In this document: piece by piece, positions 43,517-52,185 of the stretch | Layout: every line of letters starts with the position of its first letter | Position numbering within the stretch: the stretch's first letter is position 1 | Origin: Cognatiyoonia koreensis | Lineage (GTDB): Bacteria > Pseudomonadota > Alphaproteobacteria > Rhodobacterales > Rhodobacteraceae | Direction of reading: 5' to 3' | Length of the DNA stretch: 64,000 bases | NCBI RefSeq assembly: GCF_900109295.1 | Contig: NZ_FOIZ01000001.1 | Location: forward strand, 62,001-126,000 | Translations under genes and position numbers: made by a program | Notes under the pieces: generated by a model | Databases searched by the model: none | The model's input: the letters and a program-made list of their open reading frames with translations, nothing else | What the model was told of the DNA's origin: nothing

Positions 43517-45964
43517 CTACCAACCGACCCGCCACTGCGGTTTGCTCGGCCCGGGCGAAATCTGGTTCAACCCTGATTCTGCCATCAACTTCTCGGCCTC
43601 TTCCTCGAACAACCGGTCGCGCCCTTCGCCGGACACGCTGACACGGCCCGCCTCAAGCAACATGGGTGCCGACAGCGGGCTGATCCGGTCCAGCACAATG
43701 TGATCGACCCGGCCTTTGGTACGGGTCAGCATCTCTTCGATGCGACCGAAATCCACAAGCCCGCGCATCGCTTCTTCGCGGGTGATCTGCAGCATCAGGT
43801 GGTCCGGGTCGTATTTGTGCAGGGTGTCATAAAGAATGTCGCTGGAAAACGTTGCCTGCCGACCTGTCTTGCGGGCTTGCGGCAGGTTGCGTTCGATCAA
43901 CCCGGCTATGGTTGCCGAATGGCGAAAGGTTTTCTTCATGACGGCATTGCCGCCAAGCCAGGTTTCGAACTCGTCACGGATATGTTGCGGATCGAATAGC
44001 GGTGCGGGGTCAGTGACGGGCTCCAGACCCCAGACCATCGTGGCGTAATCCGTGGCGACGAAACCCAGCGGGTCCAGTCCCGTTTCTTCCATCCGCTGCG
44101 TCAGCAACATTCCCAGCGTCTGCTGCGCATTGCGCCCGGCGAACCCGTAAAACACCGTGTGATGCTTCGCATTATGCACAAAACTCTCAACCAGTACGCG
44201 GTCGGCTTCGGGTAGTTTCGAATACCTGACCTGCAAATCCAGCCATTCGGCCGTATGCGCGGGAAACGCGGACCAGTCACCCTTGCGGAACAGCTCCAGT
44301 ATCCGGGCTTGCAACTGCGTTGACGTGGCAAACTTCGTGCCAAGAAACGTGGCGATCTTGGGCTTTTTGGCCGCATCCCGCGTCACCTCGACAGCCATTT
44401 CCTTCAGCCGGTCATAACGGACGATTTTGCCGCCGATCAGGAAGGTATCGCCCTGCGTCAGTGTGGCAGCAAAGCCTTCCTCGATCTTGCCGAGGCTCGC
44501 AAAACTTCCCTTCCAGCGCACATTCAGCGTATCGGTGTCCTGAATTGTGCCGATATTCATGCGGATGTTGCGGCTCGCCCGCGGGTCGCGCAGCTGCCAA
44601 AGCCCATCTTTTTGCAGCAGGCGTTTCCACTTGTCATAGGCCCGCAGGGCGTAGCCCCCCGTCGCGCAGAAATCGAGGCAATCGTCGAAATCAGGGCGCG
44701 ACAGCGTGCTGTAGGCTCCGACGGTGCGCACCTCTGCAAAAAGGTGATCGGCGTCAAACGGGCCGGCGCAGGCACGGATCAGGATATGCTGACACAGCAC
44801 ATCGCGCGGCCCGGGTCCTTTCGGTTCACCGTCAAGATCATGGGCATAGACCGCTTCAAGTGCTGCGACGCATTCGACCACCTCGAATCGGTTTGCGGGC
44901 ACCATCAGCGCCTTGGACGGCGCATTATAGCGATGGTTGGCCCGCCCAATACGTTGGACCAGGCGCTTGACGTTCTTGGGTGCACCGATCTGGATCACCA
45001 GATCGACGTCGCCCCAATCAATCCCCAGATCAAGGCTGCCGGTGCAAACGATCGCGCGCAGATCACCGCGCACCATCGCGCTTTCAACCTTTTCGCGCTG
45101 TTCCTTGGACAGGGCACCGTGATGGATACCAATCGGCAGATCGTCGGCATTGGCAAGCCACAGATTATGGAAAAAGATTTCCGCCTGCGCCCGTGTATTG
45201 TGAAAGATCAGCGTGGTCTTGTGCTGCTTCACCTGTTCAAGGACCGCCGGAATGGCATAGGCAGCACCACCGCCAGCCCAAGGAGGATACTCCTCGGTCC
45301 TCAGCATGGCGATGTCCGGTGGCGGGCCGGGATCAGCATGCAAGATCGCGCAAGGGTCAGGGTGACAGGCAAGGCTGTCGGCAATGGCCTGCGGGTCCTC
45401 GACGGTGGCAGATAACCCGACACGGCGCAGCCCCGGGGCCAACGTCTGCAGCCGCGACAAGGCCAGCATCAACTGATCACCCCGCTTACTTTCGGCCAGC
45501 GCGTGGATTTCGTCCACAATGACCCGCTGTAAGCCCGCGAACATACGCGGCGCGTCTTCGTATGATGTCAGCAGGGCAAGGCTCTCGGGCGTCGTCAACA
45601 GGATGTGCGGCGGGTCGGCGCGCTGGCGACGTTTTTGCGTATAGCTTGTATCGCCTGTGCGATCCTCAATCCGGATCGGCAAGCCCATCTCGTCAACAGG
45701 CGTGCGCAGATTGCGTTTAATATCAGCGGCCAAGGCCTTGAGAGGCGAGACATAAAGCGTGTGCAGCCCATCGGACGGTGTGTCCGTCAGTTCGGCAAGC
45801 GTTGGTAAAAACCCCGACAGGGTTTTGCCGCCGCCCGTCGGCGCGATCAAAAGCAGGGCAGGCGCATCCGCCCGATCCAGCATGGCTTGCTGATGTGGAT
45901 GGATGGACCAGCCGCGCCGGTCGAACCATTCCTGAAAAACGGGAGGCAATTGCATGGGGGACAT
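43517..45964 (-). CDS. Ligase-associated DExH-box helicase (Lhr-type)
   Basis: An 815-residue superfamily 2 helicase. Walker A is APTGGGKTLSGF near 40, motif II is VDEIHALAESKRG (DEIH), motif III is GLSATVED and motif VI is VQRIGRANHR. The C-terminal part carries the Lhr-specific winged helix and core domains. It belongs to the ligase-associated DNA damage response helicases that partner PdeM, an exonuclease and an ATP-dependent ligase. The start at 45964 has a second ATG three codons in; neither has a clear ribosome binding site. The upstream gene on this strand is an unrelated dehydrogenase, so ligase and exonuclease genes are not in this operon. Confidence 0.88.
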   Translation of the reverse strand: MSPMQLPPVFQEWFDRRGWSIHPHQQAMLDRADAPALLLIAPTGGGKTLSGFLPTLAELTDTPSDGLHTLYVSPLKALAADIKRNLRTPVDEMGLPIRIEDRTGDTSYTQKRRQRADPPHILLTTPESLALLTSYEDAPRMFAGLQRVIVDEIHALAESKRGDQLMLALSRLQTLAPGLRRVGLSATVEDPQAIADSLACHPDPCAILHADPGPPPDIAMLRTEEYPPWAGGGAAYAIPAVLEQVKQHKTTLIFHNTRAQAEIFFHNLWLANADDLPIGIHHGALSKEQREKVESAMVRGDLRAIVCTGSLDLGIDWGDVDLVIQIGAPKNVKRLVQRIGRANHRYNAPSKALMVPANRFEVVECVAALEAVYAHDLDGEPKGPGPRDVLCQHILIRACAGPFDADHLFAEVRTVGAYSTLSRPDFDDCLDFCATGGYALRAYDKWKRLLQKDGLWQLRDPRASRNIRMNIGTIQDTDTLNVRWKGSFASLGKIEEGFAATLTQGDTFLIGGKIVRYDRLKEMAVEVTRDAAKKPKIATFLGTKFATSTQLQARILELFRKGDWSAFPAHTAEWLDLQVRYSKLPEADRVLVESFVHNAKHHTVFYGFAGRNAQQTLGMLLTQRMEETGLDPLGFVATDYATMVWGLEPVTDPAPLFDPQHIRDEFETWLGGNAVMKKTFRHSATIAGLIERNLPQARKTGRQATFSSDILYDTLHKYDPDHLMLQITREEAMRGLVDFGRIEEMLTRTKGRVDHIVLDRISPLSAPMLLEAGRVSVSGEGRDRLFEEEAEKLMAESGLNQISPGPSKPQWRVGW

Positions 45965-45985
45965 TTGCTGCGCCTGCGCGATGCG

Positions 45986-46798
45986 TCAAGGTGCATCCGG
46001 ATTTTTGGCGCGGGGGGGCAGACCGGCAATCACGCGTTGCACGGTTTTCGGAAGTGCGGTGTCGGCTCCGTCGGGTGCGATATCTAACGCAGCTGCGACG
46101 TCTTTGACCAGAATTCCAATGGTGTTGTCTGTGGCATATCCGTCGCGGGCGAATTCAATGGTATCAAAGCCCGACGCAAACCAGTTCTGACCGGACGCGG
46201 TGTGGATCAGATCAAGAAGTTTGCGTTCATCCACGCCTGCGCTGTCGGCCCAATCAAGGACAAGCCGTGTCATTGCCGTCGATCCGGCCGCAAGAAGGTT
46301 GTTCAAAACCTTTGCTGTCATTCCCGCACCAAATGCTCCCATGCGATGCAAATCCTGCCCCATCGCGTTGAAAAGGGGCAGGCACTCGGCAATTACTGGA
46401 TCGTCTCCGCCCAGCATGAAGGCTAACGTGCCTGCTTCGGCGCGCACCTGCGCTCCGGACATCGGCGCGTCAACCATACGGATATGGCTTGGCACGCGGT
46501 CGCGCAGGGCCATGACGTAGCGCGGCGACAGCGTCGAGCTGATGATCAGCGTTCGCAGTTGCGGCGCGCATGACAGGATGGCTTGGACATCAAAAAGAAC
46601 AGCATCAGTATCGTCTGCATCACGGACGACTGTGATAAGGGTCGTCAGACCTTTGCAAAACGTATCGACGTCGGTTTCGACGCCAACATCGCGGATGTCA
46701 AAACCATGGGCATTAAATCCCGCGTGCAGGAGCGAAGCCAGCATCGGCATGCCCATCCGGCCACAACCCGCGACCCCGATTTTGTCTGTTTTATCCAT
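45986..46798 (-). CDS. 3-hydroxyisobutyrate dehydrogenase-like oxidoreductase
   Basis: A 270-residue NAD(P)-dependent beta-hydroxyacid dehydrogenase. The Rossmann motif is GVAGCGRMGMPML near 8-20, the substrate signature DAPMSGAQVRAEAGTLAFMLGG lies near 110-131, and the catalytic K163 is in GAGMTAKVLNNLLA. The length is slightly short compared with the usual 290. AGGCGG lies upstream of the ATG at 46798, so this start is preferred over 46840, which adds a Gln-rich, cysteine-containing extension. The acid substrate (3-hydroxyisobutyrate, tartronate semialdehyde and others) cannot be decided. Confidence 0.88.
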   Translation of the reverse strand: MDKTDKIGVAGCGRMGMPMLASLLHAGFNAHGFDIRDVGVETDVDTFCKGLTTLITVVRDADDTDAVLFDVQAILSCAPQLRTLIISSTLSPRYVMALRDRVPSHIRMVDAPMSGAQVRAEAGTLAFMLGGDDPVIAECLPLFNAMGQDLHRMGAFGAGMTAKVLNNLLAAGSTAMTRLVLDWADSAGVDERKLLDLIHTASGQNWFASGFDTIEFARDGYATDNTIGILVKDVAAALDIAPDGADTALPKTVQRVIAGLPPRAKNPDAP

Positions 46799-46853
46799 GC
46801 AAACCGCCTGTTCCTGCGCCTTACGGTGCAGGAACGGCAATTAAGTGCAAGCC

Positions 46854-48164
46854 TTAGTGATCGAATTCGGACTCTTTGACGAACATGTTCGCCCAGGCAC
46901 GGTCGATCAGCTCGGGGGTCATCTGGTTCGGGATGCCTTCGAATTCGCAAATTGCGATCATCTGGTCGATCAAAAAGATCGGCTGGTAGTTCGCATAAAC
47001 GTTGTCGATTTCCGGATAGCGGACGTTTAGCAGGTGGATCAACGCGTCTTCATCCAGTGGCATCTTGCGCTTGCGTGCAACCATCGCGAAAATCTTCAGG
47101 AAATCCGCCTGTTCCGGGCCGTTGATTTCGATCTTGTAGAAAATACGACGCAAGGCCGCCTTATCGAAGATCGTATTCGGGTGGAAGTTGGTCGAGAAGA
47201 TCACGAGTGTATCAAAAGGAACTTCGAATTTTTCACCAGACTGCAATGCAAGGATATCCTTGCTTTCTTCCAGCGGAACAATCCAGCGGTTGACGATGGA
47301 CTGCGGTGGTTCTTTCTGGCGACCAAGGTCGTCCACAATAAAGACGCCGCCGGTCGACTTCAGCTGCAAAGGTGCCTGATAGGTCCGGGCTGTCGGGTTA
47401 TAAACGAGATCGAGCATGTGCAGCGACAATTCACCACCGGTAATCACGGTTGGGCGTTCGCAGCGGACATAGCGCGTATCAAAACGGCCCGAGGTCCGGC
47501 GCAGGGAATTCGGATCATCGACCTGTTCTTCGGCAGCCGAATGCACAATGGGGTCATAGACCGTGATGATCTGACCAGAGTATTCAATCGCGCGCGGGAT
47601 ATAGATCTTATCACCCAGCGCATCACGAATACCGTTGGATATCGAAGATTTGCCATTGCCCGGCGGACCATACATCAGAATGGACCGTCCGGCGGACACG
47701 GCAGGGCCAAGGTTTGACAGCAGGTTGTCCGGCAGCACAAGGTGTCCCATCGCCGTTGTCAGCTGTTCGCGGGTGATCTGGATGTTGCGGATCGACTGGC
47801 GCTTGACCTGCGCGGAATAGACATCAAGCGGGACGGGCATCGCGCCAAAGTATTCAGACTGGGCAAGACTGTCCAAAGCGCGGGCCTTGCCTGCATCGGT
47901 CAGCTGATAACCCATTTCGTTGCCGTTGTTGGCGTTCAGCGTGCCGGTTGCTTCGACAAGGCGCTGACTGCGTGCAAGATCGACCAGTTCCTGTGTCACT
48001 GGCACAGGCAGGCAGATGACGCGGGACAGCTGCGTGACCATATCAAGGTTCATGCGGAACATGGTCTTGATCAGGATGTCGCGCATCATTGCCGTTGGCA
48101 ACTGCATCTCTTCAAGGCGCTTGGGCGCGGGGGGCGCCATGACGTTCGACGTTTGCATATTCAT
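46854..48164 (-). CDS. AAA+ ATPase with possible winged-helix N-terminus, Tad-adjacent
   Basis: A 436-residue ATPase. Walker A is GPPGNGKS at 166-173, Walker B is FIVDDL at 275-280, sensor 1 is STN at 324-326 and a probable arginine finger is R339-R340. The first 120 residues look like a winged-helix or other small alpha/beta domain (LPVPVTQELVDLARSQRLVE, GYQLTDAGKARALD, YFGAMPVPLD), with a predicted T-D-A-G turn. The insertion TYQAPLQLKSTGGVFIVDDL is unusual. It lies 104 bases after cpaA on the same strand, as the last gene of the Tad locus. I do not know its role; pilus assembly, pilin gene control or a chaperone-like function are all possible. No membrane segment is present. Confidence 0.85.
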   Translation of the reverse strand: MNMQTSNVMAPPAPKRLEEMQLPTAMMRDILIKTMFRMNLDMVTQLSRVICLPVPVTQELVDLARSQRLVEATGTLNANNGNEMGYQLTDAGKARALDSLAQSEYFGAMPVPLDVYSAQVKRQSIRNIQITREQLTTAMGHLVLPDNLLSNLGPAVSAGRSILMYGPPGNGKSSISNGIRDALGDKIYIPRAIEYSGQIITVYDPIVHSAAEEQVDDPNSLRRTSGRFDTRYVRCERPTVITGGELSLHMLDLVYNPTARTYQAPLQLKSTGGVFIVDDLGRQKEPPQSIVNRWIVPLEESKDILALQSGEKFEVPFDTLVIFSTNFHPNTIFDKAALRRIFYKIEINGPEQADFLKIFAMVARKRKMPLDEDALIHLLNVRYPEIDNVYANYQPIFLIDQMIAICEFEGIPNQMTPELIDRAWANMFVKESEFDH

Positions 48165-48268
48165 TGTTACGGCCCGTTCACTCAGTCAAAATCGCGCGGC
48201 TCAAGGCCACGGTCAGTGATGAAGTTGTCAGAGGTTTATGGCGAAATGATGGACAAAGGCGGGCTTTG

Positions 48269-48763
48269 TCAGCGCAGCACAACGACCGCGACAAGGTAGA
48301 AAACCAGCGTCATGCCAAGTGGAAAACCCATCGGAAACCGCTTGTTCTCCTGATCCCAGCTTTCCCAATGGGGCGCTAAGTCTCTGATTTTCGTATGTTT
48401 TGCGATGCGGTGCGTGGCATAGCCTGCCAGAACACTGGCCGCCAGGATAGGAATCAAAAGACGGATGTCCGCAGTACCGATCATTGGCGCGGCGGCAGCG
48501 ATGAATTTGGCATCGCCTGCTCCCATCGCGCCCGCGGCGTTCAAAACGATCCCGATCACAAGGACGATCGGCAGATGCAGCCAATGCCAGAGATATTGAT
48601 CAAAAGGAAAGGCGATCAGCCCCAAAAGCGTGTAACCCGCGACAAGCGCATAGACCGCCACATTGGGGATCTTCATAGAACTCAGATCGCTCCACGCGAC
48701 ATAGATCGAAATGGGTAATGCGGCGAGTAGAAACCAACCCGCCGCATGTGCCGTCAACGCCAT
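48269..48763 (-). CDS. cpaA: Flp prepilin peptidase CpaA (TadV)
   Basis: A 164-residue membrane aspartic protease of the A24 family that removes the leader of Flp prepilins. The two catalytic aspartates are D26 in WSDLSSMKIPN and D84 in GAGDAKF (81-87). Four hydrophobic helices are visible. The small size is that of the TadV type without methyltransferase domain. It starts 5 bases after the TPR lipoprotein gene ends, so it is part of the Tad operon. The pilins it should process are at 58423-59742. Confidence 0.93.
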   Translation of the reverse strand: MALTAHAAGWFLLAALPISIYVAWSDLSSMKIPNVAVYALVAGYTLLGLIAFPFDQYLWHWLHLPIVLVIGIVLNAAGAMGAGDAKFIAAAAPMIGTADIRLLIPILAASVLAGYATHRIAKHTKIRDLAPHWESWDQENKRFPMGFPLGMTLVFYLVAVVVLR

Positions 48764-48768
48764 CGGAC

Positions 48769-49626
48769 TTAGTTCGTGACGTTGTTTTCAAGCGCCCGCA
48801 GGGCGATCTGCGCCTCTTCAAAGTGCTGCGGATGCGTATCGATGGCTTCGCGCAACAGACCCTGACCGATGGTCACGTCGTTCTGCTTGATCGCGGTCAG
48901 CGCCATGGTGTGCAACAGGCGCGCGCGTTCTGTTTGGTCCATCGGAATGACGGGCAGATCGTATTTGCGCTGTGCACCACGGGCCAGGATCAGATTATTC
49001 TTCGCTGTGAAGGACCCGCCATTGTGACGGATCGAGTCACTGAACAGGCGTTCGGCAGCTGGATAGTCACCGCGCGTCAGCTTGGAATAGCCCCAGTTGT
49101 TCAGCACACTTGCAGGCGTCGTCGTCAGGCCAGCGGCTGTCTGGTAGAAGCTGTCCGATTTTTCCCACTGTTCCTTGCTGTCGGCAACCATGGCTTCAAG
49201 GCGATAGCGCTTGAAGGTTTCATGGGTTGGCGGGATCGTGTTCAGCGTGTTGCCGGCTTCGTCCCAGCGATTGGCACGGATAAAGGCATCAGCCAGTTCG
49301 ACGCTGTCGTCGTAATTGGAATCCTCATGGGCGATGACCTGCTGCCAGGCGGGGATTGCATCATTGGGGCGGCTTGCGCGGACATAGGATTTGGCCAGAC
49401 CGCGCATCAGGTCGATGCGGTCGGGGTTTGTTTGCAGCTGGTTGGCAAAATAGGTGACAGCTTCGCTTGGATCGGCCACCGTCAGCATCACGTCGCTCAG
49501 ATCATGTCCTTCAAGCGCGTTCAGGTCTTCCATGGCGCGGTTGACTTCCGCATCACCGGATTTCTGGCAGGCTGACACAGCGACAATCGCTGTCAGGCAC
49601 AATGGCAATAGGATGGGGTGGCGCAT
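48769..49626 (-). CDS. Tetratricopeptide lipoprotein of the Tad locus (TadD-like)
   Basis: A 285-residue lipoprotein. The lipobox cysteine is C20 (VSAC), followed by QKSGDAEVNRAMED. Several TPR-like repeats are visible: ITYFANQL, GLAKSYVRASRPNDAIPAWQ, ELADAFIRANRWDEAGNTL and NNWGYSKLTRGDYPAAERLF. It sits between the shorter TPR lipoprotein and cpaA. Two TPR lipoproteins in a Tad locus are common in alphaproteobacteria, and both are candidates for a TadD-like role in secretin assembly. Confidence 0.85.
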   Translation of the reverse strand: MRHPILLPLCLTAIVAVSACQKSGDAEVNRAMEDLNALEGHDLSDVMLTVADPSEAVTYFANQLQTNPDRIDLMRGLAKSYVRASRPNDAIPAWQQVIAHEDSNYDDSVELADAFIRANRWDEAGNTLNTIPPTHETFKRYRLEAMVADSKEQWEKSDSFYQTAAGLTTTPASVLNNWGYSKLTRGDYPAAERLFSDSIRHNGGSFTAKNNLILARGAQRKYDLPVIPMDQTERARLLHTMALTAIKQNDVTIGQGLLREAIDTHPQHFEEAQIALRALENNVTN

Positions 49627-49655
49627 TTTTGCGTCCTTTTCTGCTCATACCTCAA

Positions 49656-50216
49656 TTACGACCCGAGCAGAATGAAATCTCCCGTGCCGCGTCTGACCAG
49701 TTGAAACTGCTGGTTCTGTTTGTCTGGATCGTAATTCGGGTCGCTCAAATTTGCGAGTGCCAAGCGCAGGTTCTCGCGAATTTGGTCAGAATTGCCGTTA
49801 TCCGTTGCAAACGCGCGACGGAAAACCTGGCTTGCTTCGGCATATTCGCCCTTTTCGAGCAAGATCACGCCAAGATTATTCCACGCAGCAGGGAAATCCG
49901 GCTCTTGTTCGGTGGCGCGACGCAGCAGGCGTTCGGCCTGCCCAAGCCGCCCAAGCCGCAAATTGGCAGACCCAAGCGCAGAGAGCGTGTCGACGTTCAG
50001 ACCCTGTTGGGCCGCGGCGCGGGTATAGGCCTTGAGCGCGAGTTCGTATTCGCCAGCCTCCATCAGGCGGTGCCCGACGATCAGCCCGTCGATATCGCTT
50101 TCACCCGCGACGCCGGGTGCGCCGACGGGATCGTTAGACGAACCAAAGCCGCCTGATGAACAGGCGGCTAGTGGTGCGATCATGGCCAAGGCAATGGCGG
50201 CCCGGCGTGTCTTCAT
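49656..50216 (-). CDS. tadD: TPR lipoprotein TadD
   Basis: A 186-residue lipoprotein with lipobox cysteine C19 (PLAACSSGG). TPR units: LIVGHRLMEAGEYELALKAY near 45-64, LSALGSANLRLGRLGQAERL and AWNNLGVILLEKGEYAEASQ. A short C-terminal tail ends DFILLGS. It is encoded directly after tadC and before the longer TPR lipoprotein. The short TPR lipoprotein after the tadBC genes fits the TadD/pilotin position in Tad operons; the exact role is inference. Confidence 0.85.
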   Translation of the reverse strand: MKTRRAAIALAMIAPLAACSSGGFGSSNDPVGAPGVAGESDIDGLIVGHRLMEAGEYELALKAYTRAAAQQGLNVDTLSALGSANLRLGRLGQAERLLRRATEQEPDFPAAWNNLGVILLEKGEYAEASQVFRRAFATDNGNSDQIRENLRLALANLSDPNYDPDKQNQQFQLVRRGTGDFILLGS

Positions 50217-50229
50217 GTGTGACTAGTCC

Positions 50230-51201
50230 TTAACCGCCACCCAGGTTTTGCGAAATATTGTAGATGGATGGCCCGATCAAAATGACCAGAAGGGGCGGCA
50301 CCGTCAACATCATCGTCGCAAGAGTCATCTTGGTTGGCAGTTTGTTTGCGGCTTCTTCGGCCCGCATCACGCGTTTGTCACGCATTTCGCTGGCATAGAC
50401 CCGCAACGCATCGGCGATCGAGGTTCCGAATTGCTGCGACTGGATCAGCACGGTGACGAAGGATGAAATATCCTGCACACCGCAACGTTCGGACATATCG
50501 CGCAAAACGCTGTCTTTCGGCTTGCCCGCTTTCATCTCGTGGCTGACAATTTCGAATTCCTCTGACAGTTCAGGGAAACCGGCCTTGAGTTCGTTGGACA
50601 CCCGCATGATCGACTGATCCAGCGATTGACCCGCTTCGACGCAAACAAGCATCATGTCGAGACAGTCAGGGAAACCGTTCGTGATGTTGTCGATCCGGGT
50701 CGCCTGGCGACGGGTCACCCAGTACTTGGGCAGCATGTAACCGACAACGCCCGGCCCAAGACACATCAACATCAGGTTCTGCGTCGTCACATCGCCCTGG
50801 CTGGTTTTGTAGATGGCATAAATGCCGCCAAGGACCAGCCCGAACACACCCAGCGCAAACTGGAAGAAGTGATAGAAACGCACGGCGTTCTTGGACTTGT
50901 ACCCGGCCTGCATCAGCTTGAGTTTGACCGCGCCGTATTCATCGGCGTCCTGCGGTTCAAGGAAGTTGGAATACTTTTCCAGCTTGTCCTTGCTCGTTGC
51001 GGTGCGCAGTTTTTCTGTGGCGTTGCCATCCTTGCGTTGCTTGCGGGCCTGATCGCGCAGGCGATCCAGCGGATCTTCCTGCTTTTGCATCAGGATCGGC
51101 AGGGTGATGAGGATCATCATCACGCCCAGCAAACCGACCAGCATCAGTGGACCGAACGGGCCAAGATAGCTTTCGATCAGGTTTTTGGCTGTCTCAATCA
51201 T
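50230..51201 (-). CDS. tadC: Tad pilus inner-membrane platform protein TadC
   Basis: A 323-residue GspF-type membrane protein. Hydrophobic segments are near 15-35, 115-135, 145-160 and 295-320. The type II secretion F domain contains YWVTRRQATRIDNITNGFPDCLDMMLVCVEAGQSLDQ and FVTVLIQSQQFGTSIADALRVYASEMRDKR. With TadB it forms the platform that the motor TadA/CpaF acts on. The start is 12 bases after tadB ends and the next gene follows 13 bases on. Confidence 0.95.
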   Translation of the reverse strand: MIETAKNLIESYLGPFGPLMLVGLLGVMMILITLPILMQKQEDPLDRLRDQARKQRKDGNATEKLRTATSKDKLEKYSNFLEPQDADEYGAVKLKLMQAGYKSKNAVRFYHFFQFALGVFGLVLGGIYAIYKTSQGDVTTQNLMLMCLGPGVVGYMLPKYWVTRRQATRIDNITNGFPDCLDMMLVCVEAGQSLDQSIMRVSNELKAGFPELSEEFEIVSHEMKAGKPKDSVLRDMSERCGVQDISSFVTVLIQSQQFGTSIADALRVYASEMRDKRVMRAEEAANKLPTKMTLATMMLTVPPLLVILIGPSIYNISQNLGGG

Positions 51202-51213
51202 AGGATCAGACCT

Positions 51214-52179
51214 TTATACTTTGATGTTCACAAGGGCGCGCATCACGATCAGGTTCGCGACAAGGAAGCCGGCAACAACCAGACAGGCGGGGATGAAGAT
51301 CGACGTCTCCATAACGTCATCAAAGTAATCCGGCTGGATCACGTTGATACCGATCAGGGCAAGGATCGGGAAGCCGGACAGCAACTTGCCGGACCATTTC
51401 GCTTCGGCAGTGATCGCCTTCACGCGGCGGAACAGGCGGAAACGGGCGCGGATCACCTTTGCCAGACCATCCAGAATTTCGGCGAGGTTACCACCGGACT
51501 GCTGTTGGATCGTCACGGCAACCGCAAGAAAGCGCATATCCTGCATATCCAAACGTTCGGCCATCGCTTTCAGGCATTCACCCATGTCACGGCCATAGGC
51601 TGTCTCATCGGAAATGACGCCCATCTCGGTGCCAAGTGGATCGGCCACTTCTTTGGCCACGATGGAAATCGCAGATGAAAACGGGTGACCGACTCGCAGC
51701 GAACGGACCATCAGTTCAACCGCCTCTGGCAGTTGTTCCTCGATCATCGACATGCGCTTGTTGGCTTTTGTGCTGATCCAGACAAAGACACCACCGACAC
51801 CCATCGCAATCGCAACGAAGACGCGGACAATCGGGCTGACTTCAGTGCCGACTGTCAGGCCAAGAAAGGCGATAAAGCTTACCAAGCCCATCACCATCAG
51901 GATCTGGGGCGGCGTGAATGCGATGTTCGCCTTTTGCGCCTTGTTTGCCAAAATCGAATAAAGCGGAATGCTTTGCGATTTCATGTGCTGCGTCATTTCC
52001 TTGCGCAGCTGTTCCAGGACCTGTTCGCGACCACCACCTTTTTCAAGCAGTTCAAGGCGACGGTTCACCTTGCCGTTGAGGCTGATGGATTTGCCGAAAA
52101 GGACCAGATACACGCCCTGCACCATCGCCAGAACGGCGACGAAGATGACGATGTAAATAAGTGGTTCTGCAGAAATCAT
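51214..52179 (-). CDS. tadB: Tad pilus inner-membrane platform protein TadB
   Basis: A 321-residue GspF-type protein homologous to TadC. A first helix lies near 5-22 (LIYIVIFVAVLAMVQGVYL). The core F domain contains LPEAVELMVRSLRVGHPFSSAISIVAKEVADPLGTEM and LAVAVTIQQQSGGNLAEILDGLAKVIRARFRL, and the last helices are near 265-310. It follows cpaF by 6 bases and precedes tadC by 12, a tight operon. The pair TadB-TadC is diagnostic of Tad systems rather than type IVa pili. Confidence 0.95.
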   Translation of the reverse strand: MISAEPLIYIVIFVAVLAMVQGVYLVLFGKSISLNGKVNRRLELLEKGGGREQVLEQLRKEMTQHMKSQSIPLYSILANKAQKANIAFTPPQILMVMGLVSFIAFLGLTVGTEVSPIVRVFVAIAMGVGGVFVWISTKANKRMSMIEEQLPEAVELMVRSLRVGHPFSSAISIVAKEVADPLGTEMGVISDETAYGRDMGECLKAMAERLDMQDMRFLAVAVTIQQQSGGNLAEILDGLAKVIRARFRLFRRVKAITAEAKWSGKLLSGFPILALIGINVIQPDYFDDVMETSIFIPACLVVAGFLVANLIVMRALVNIKV

Positions 52180-52185
52180 TCGATA

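Noticed and set aside
50626..51678. A 350-codon open frame opposite tadC and tadB
   Set aside because: It spans two real Tad genes and the gap between them in the opposite direction; no ribosome binding site or domain.
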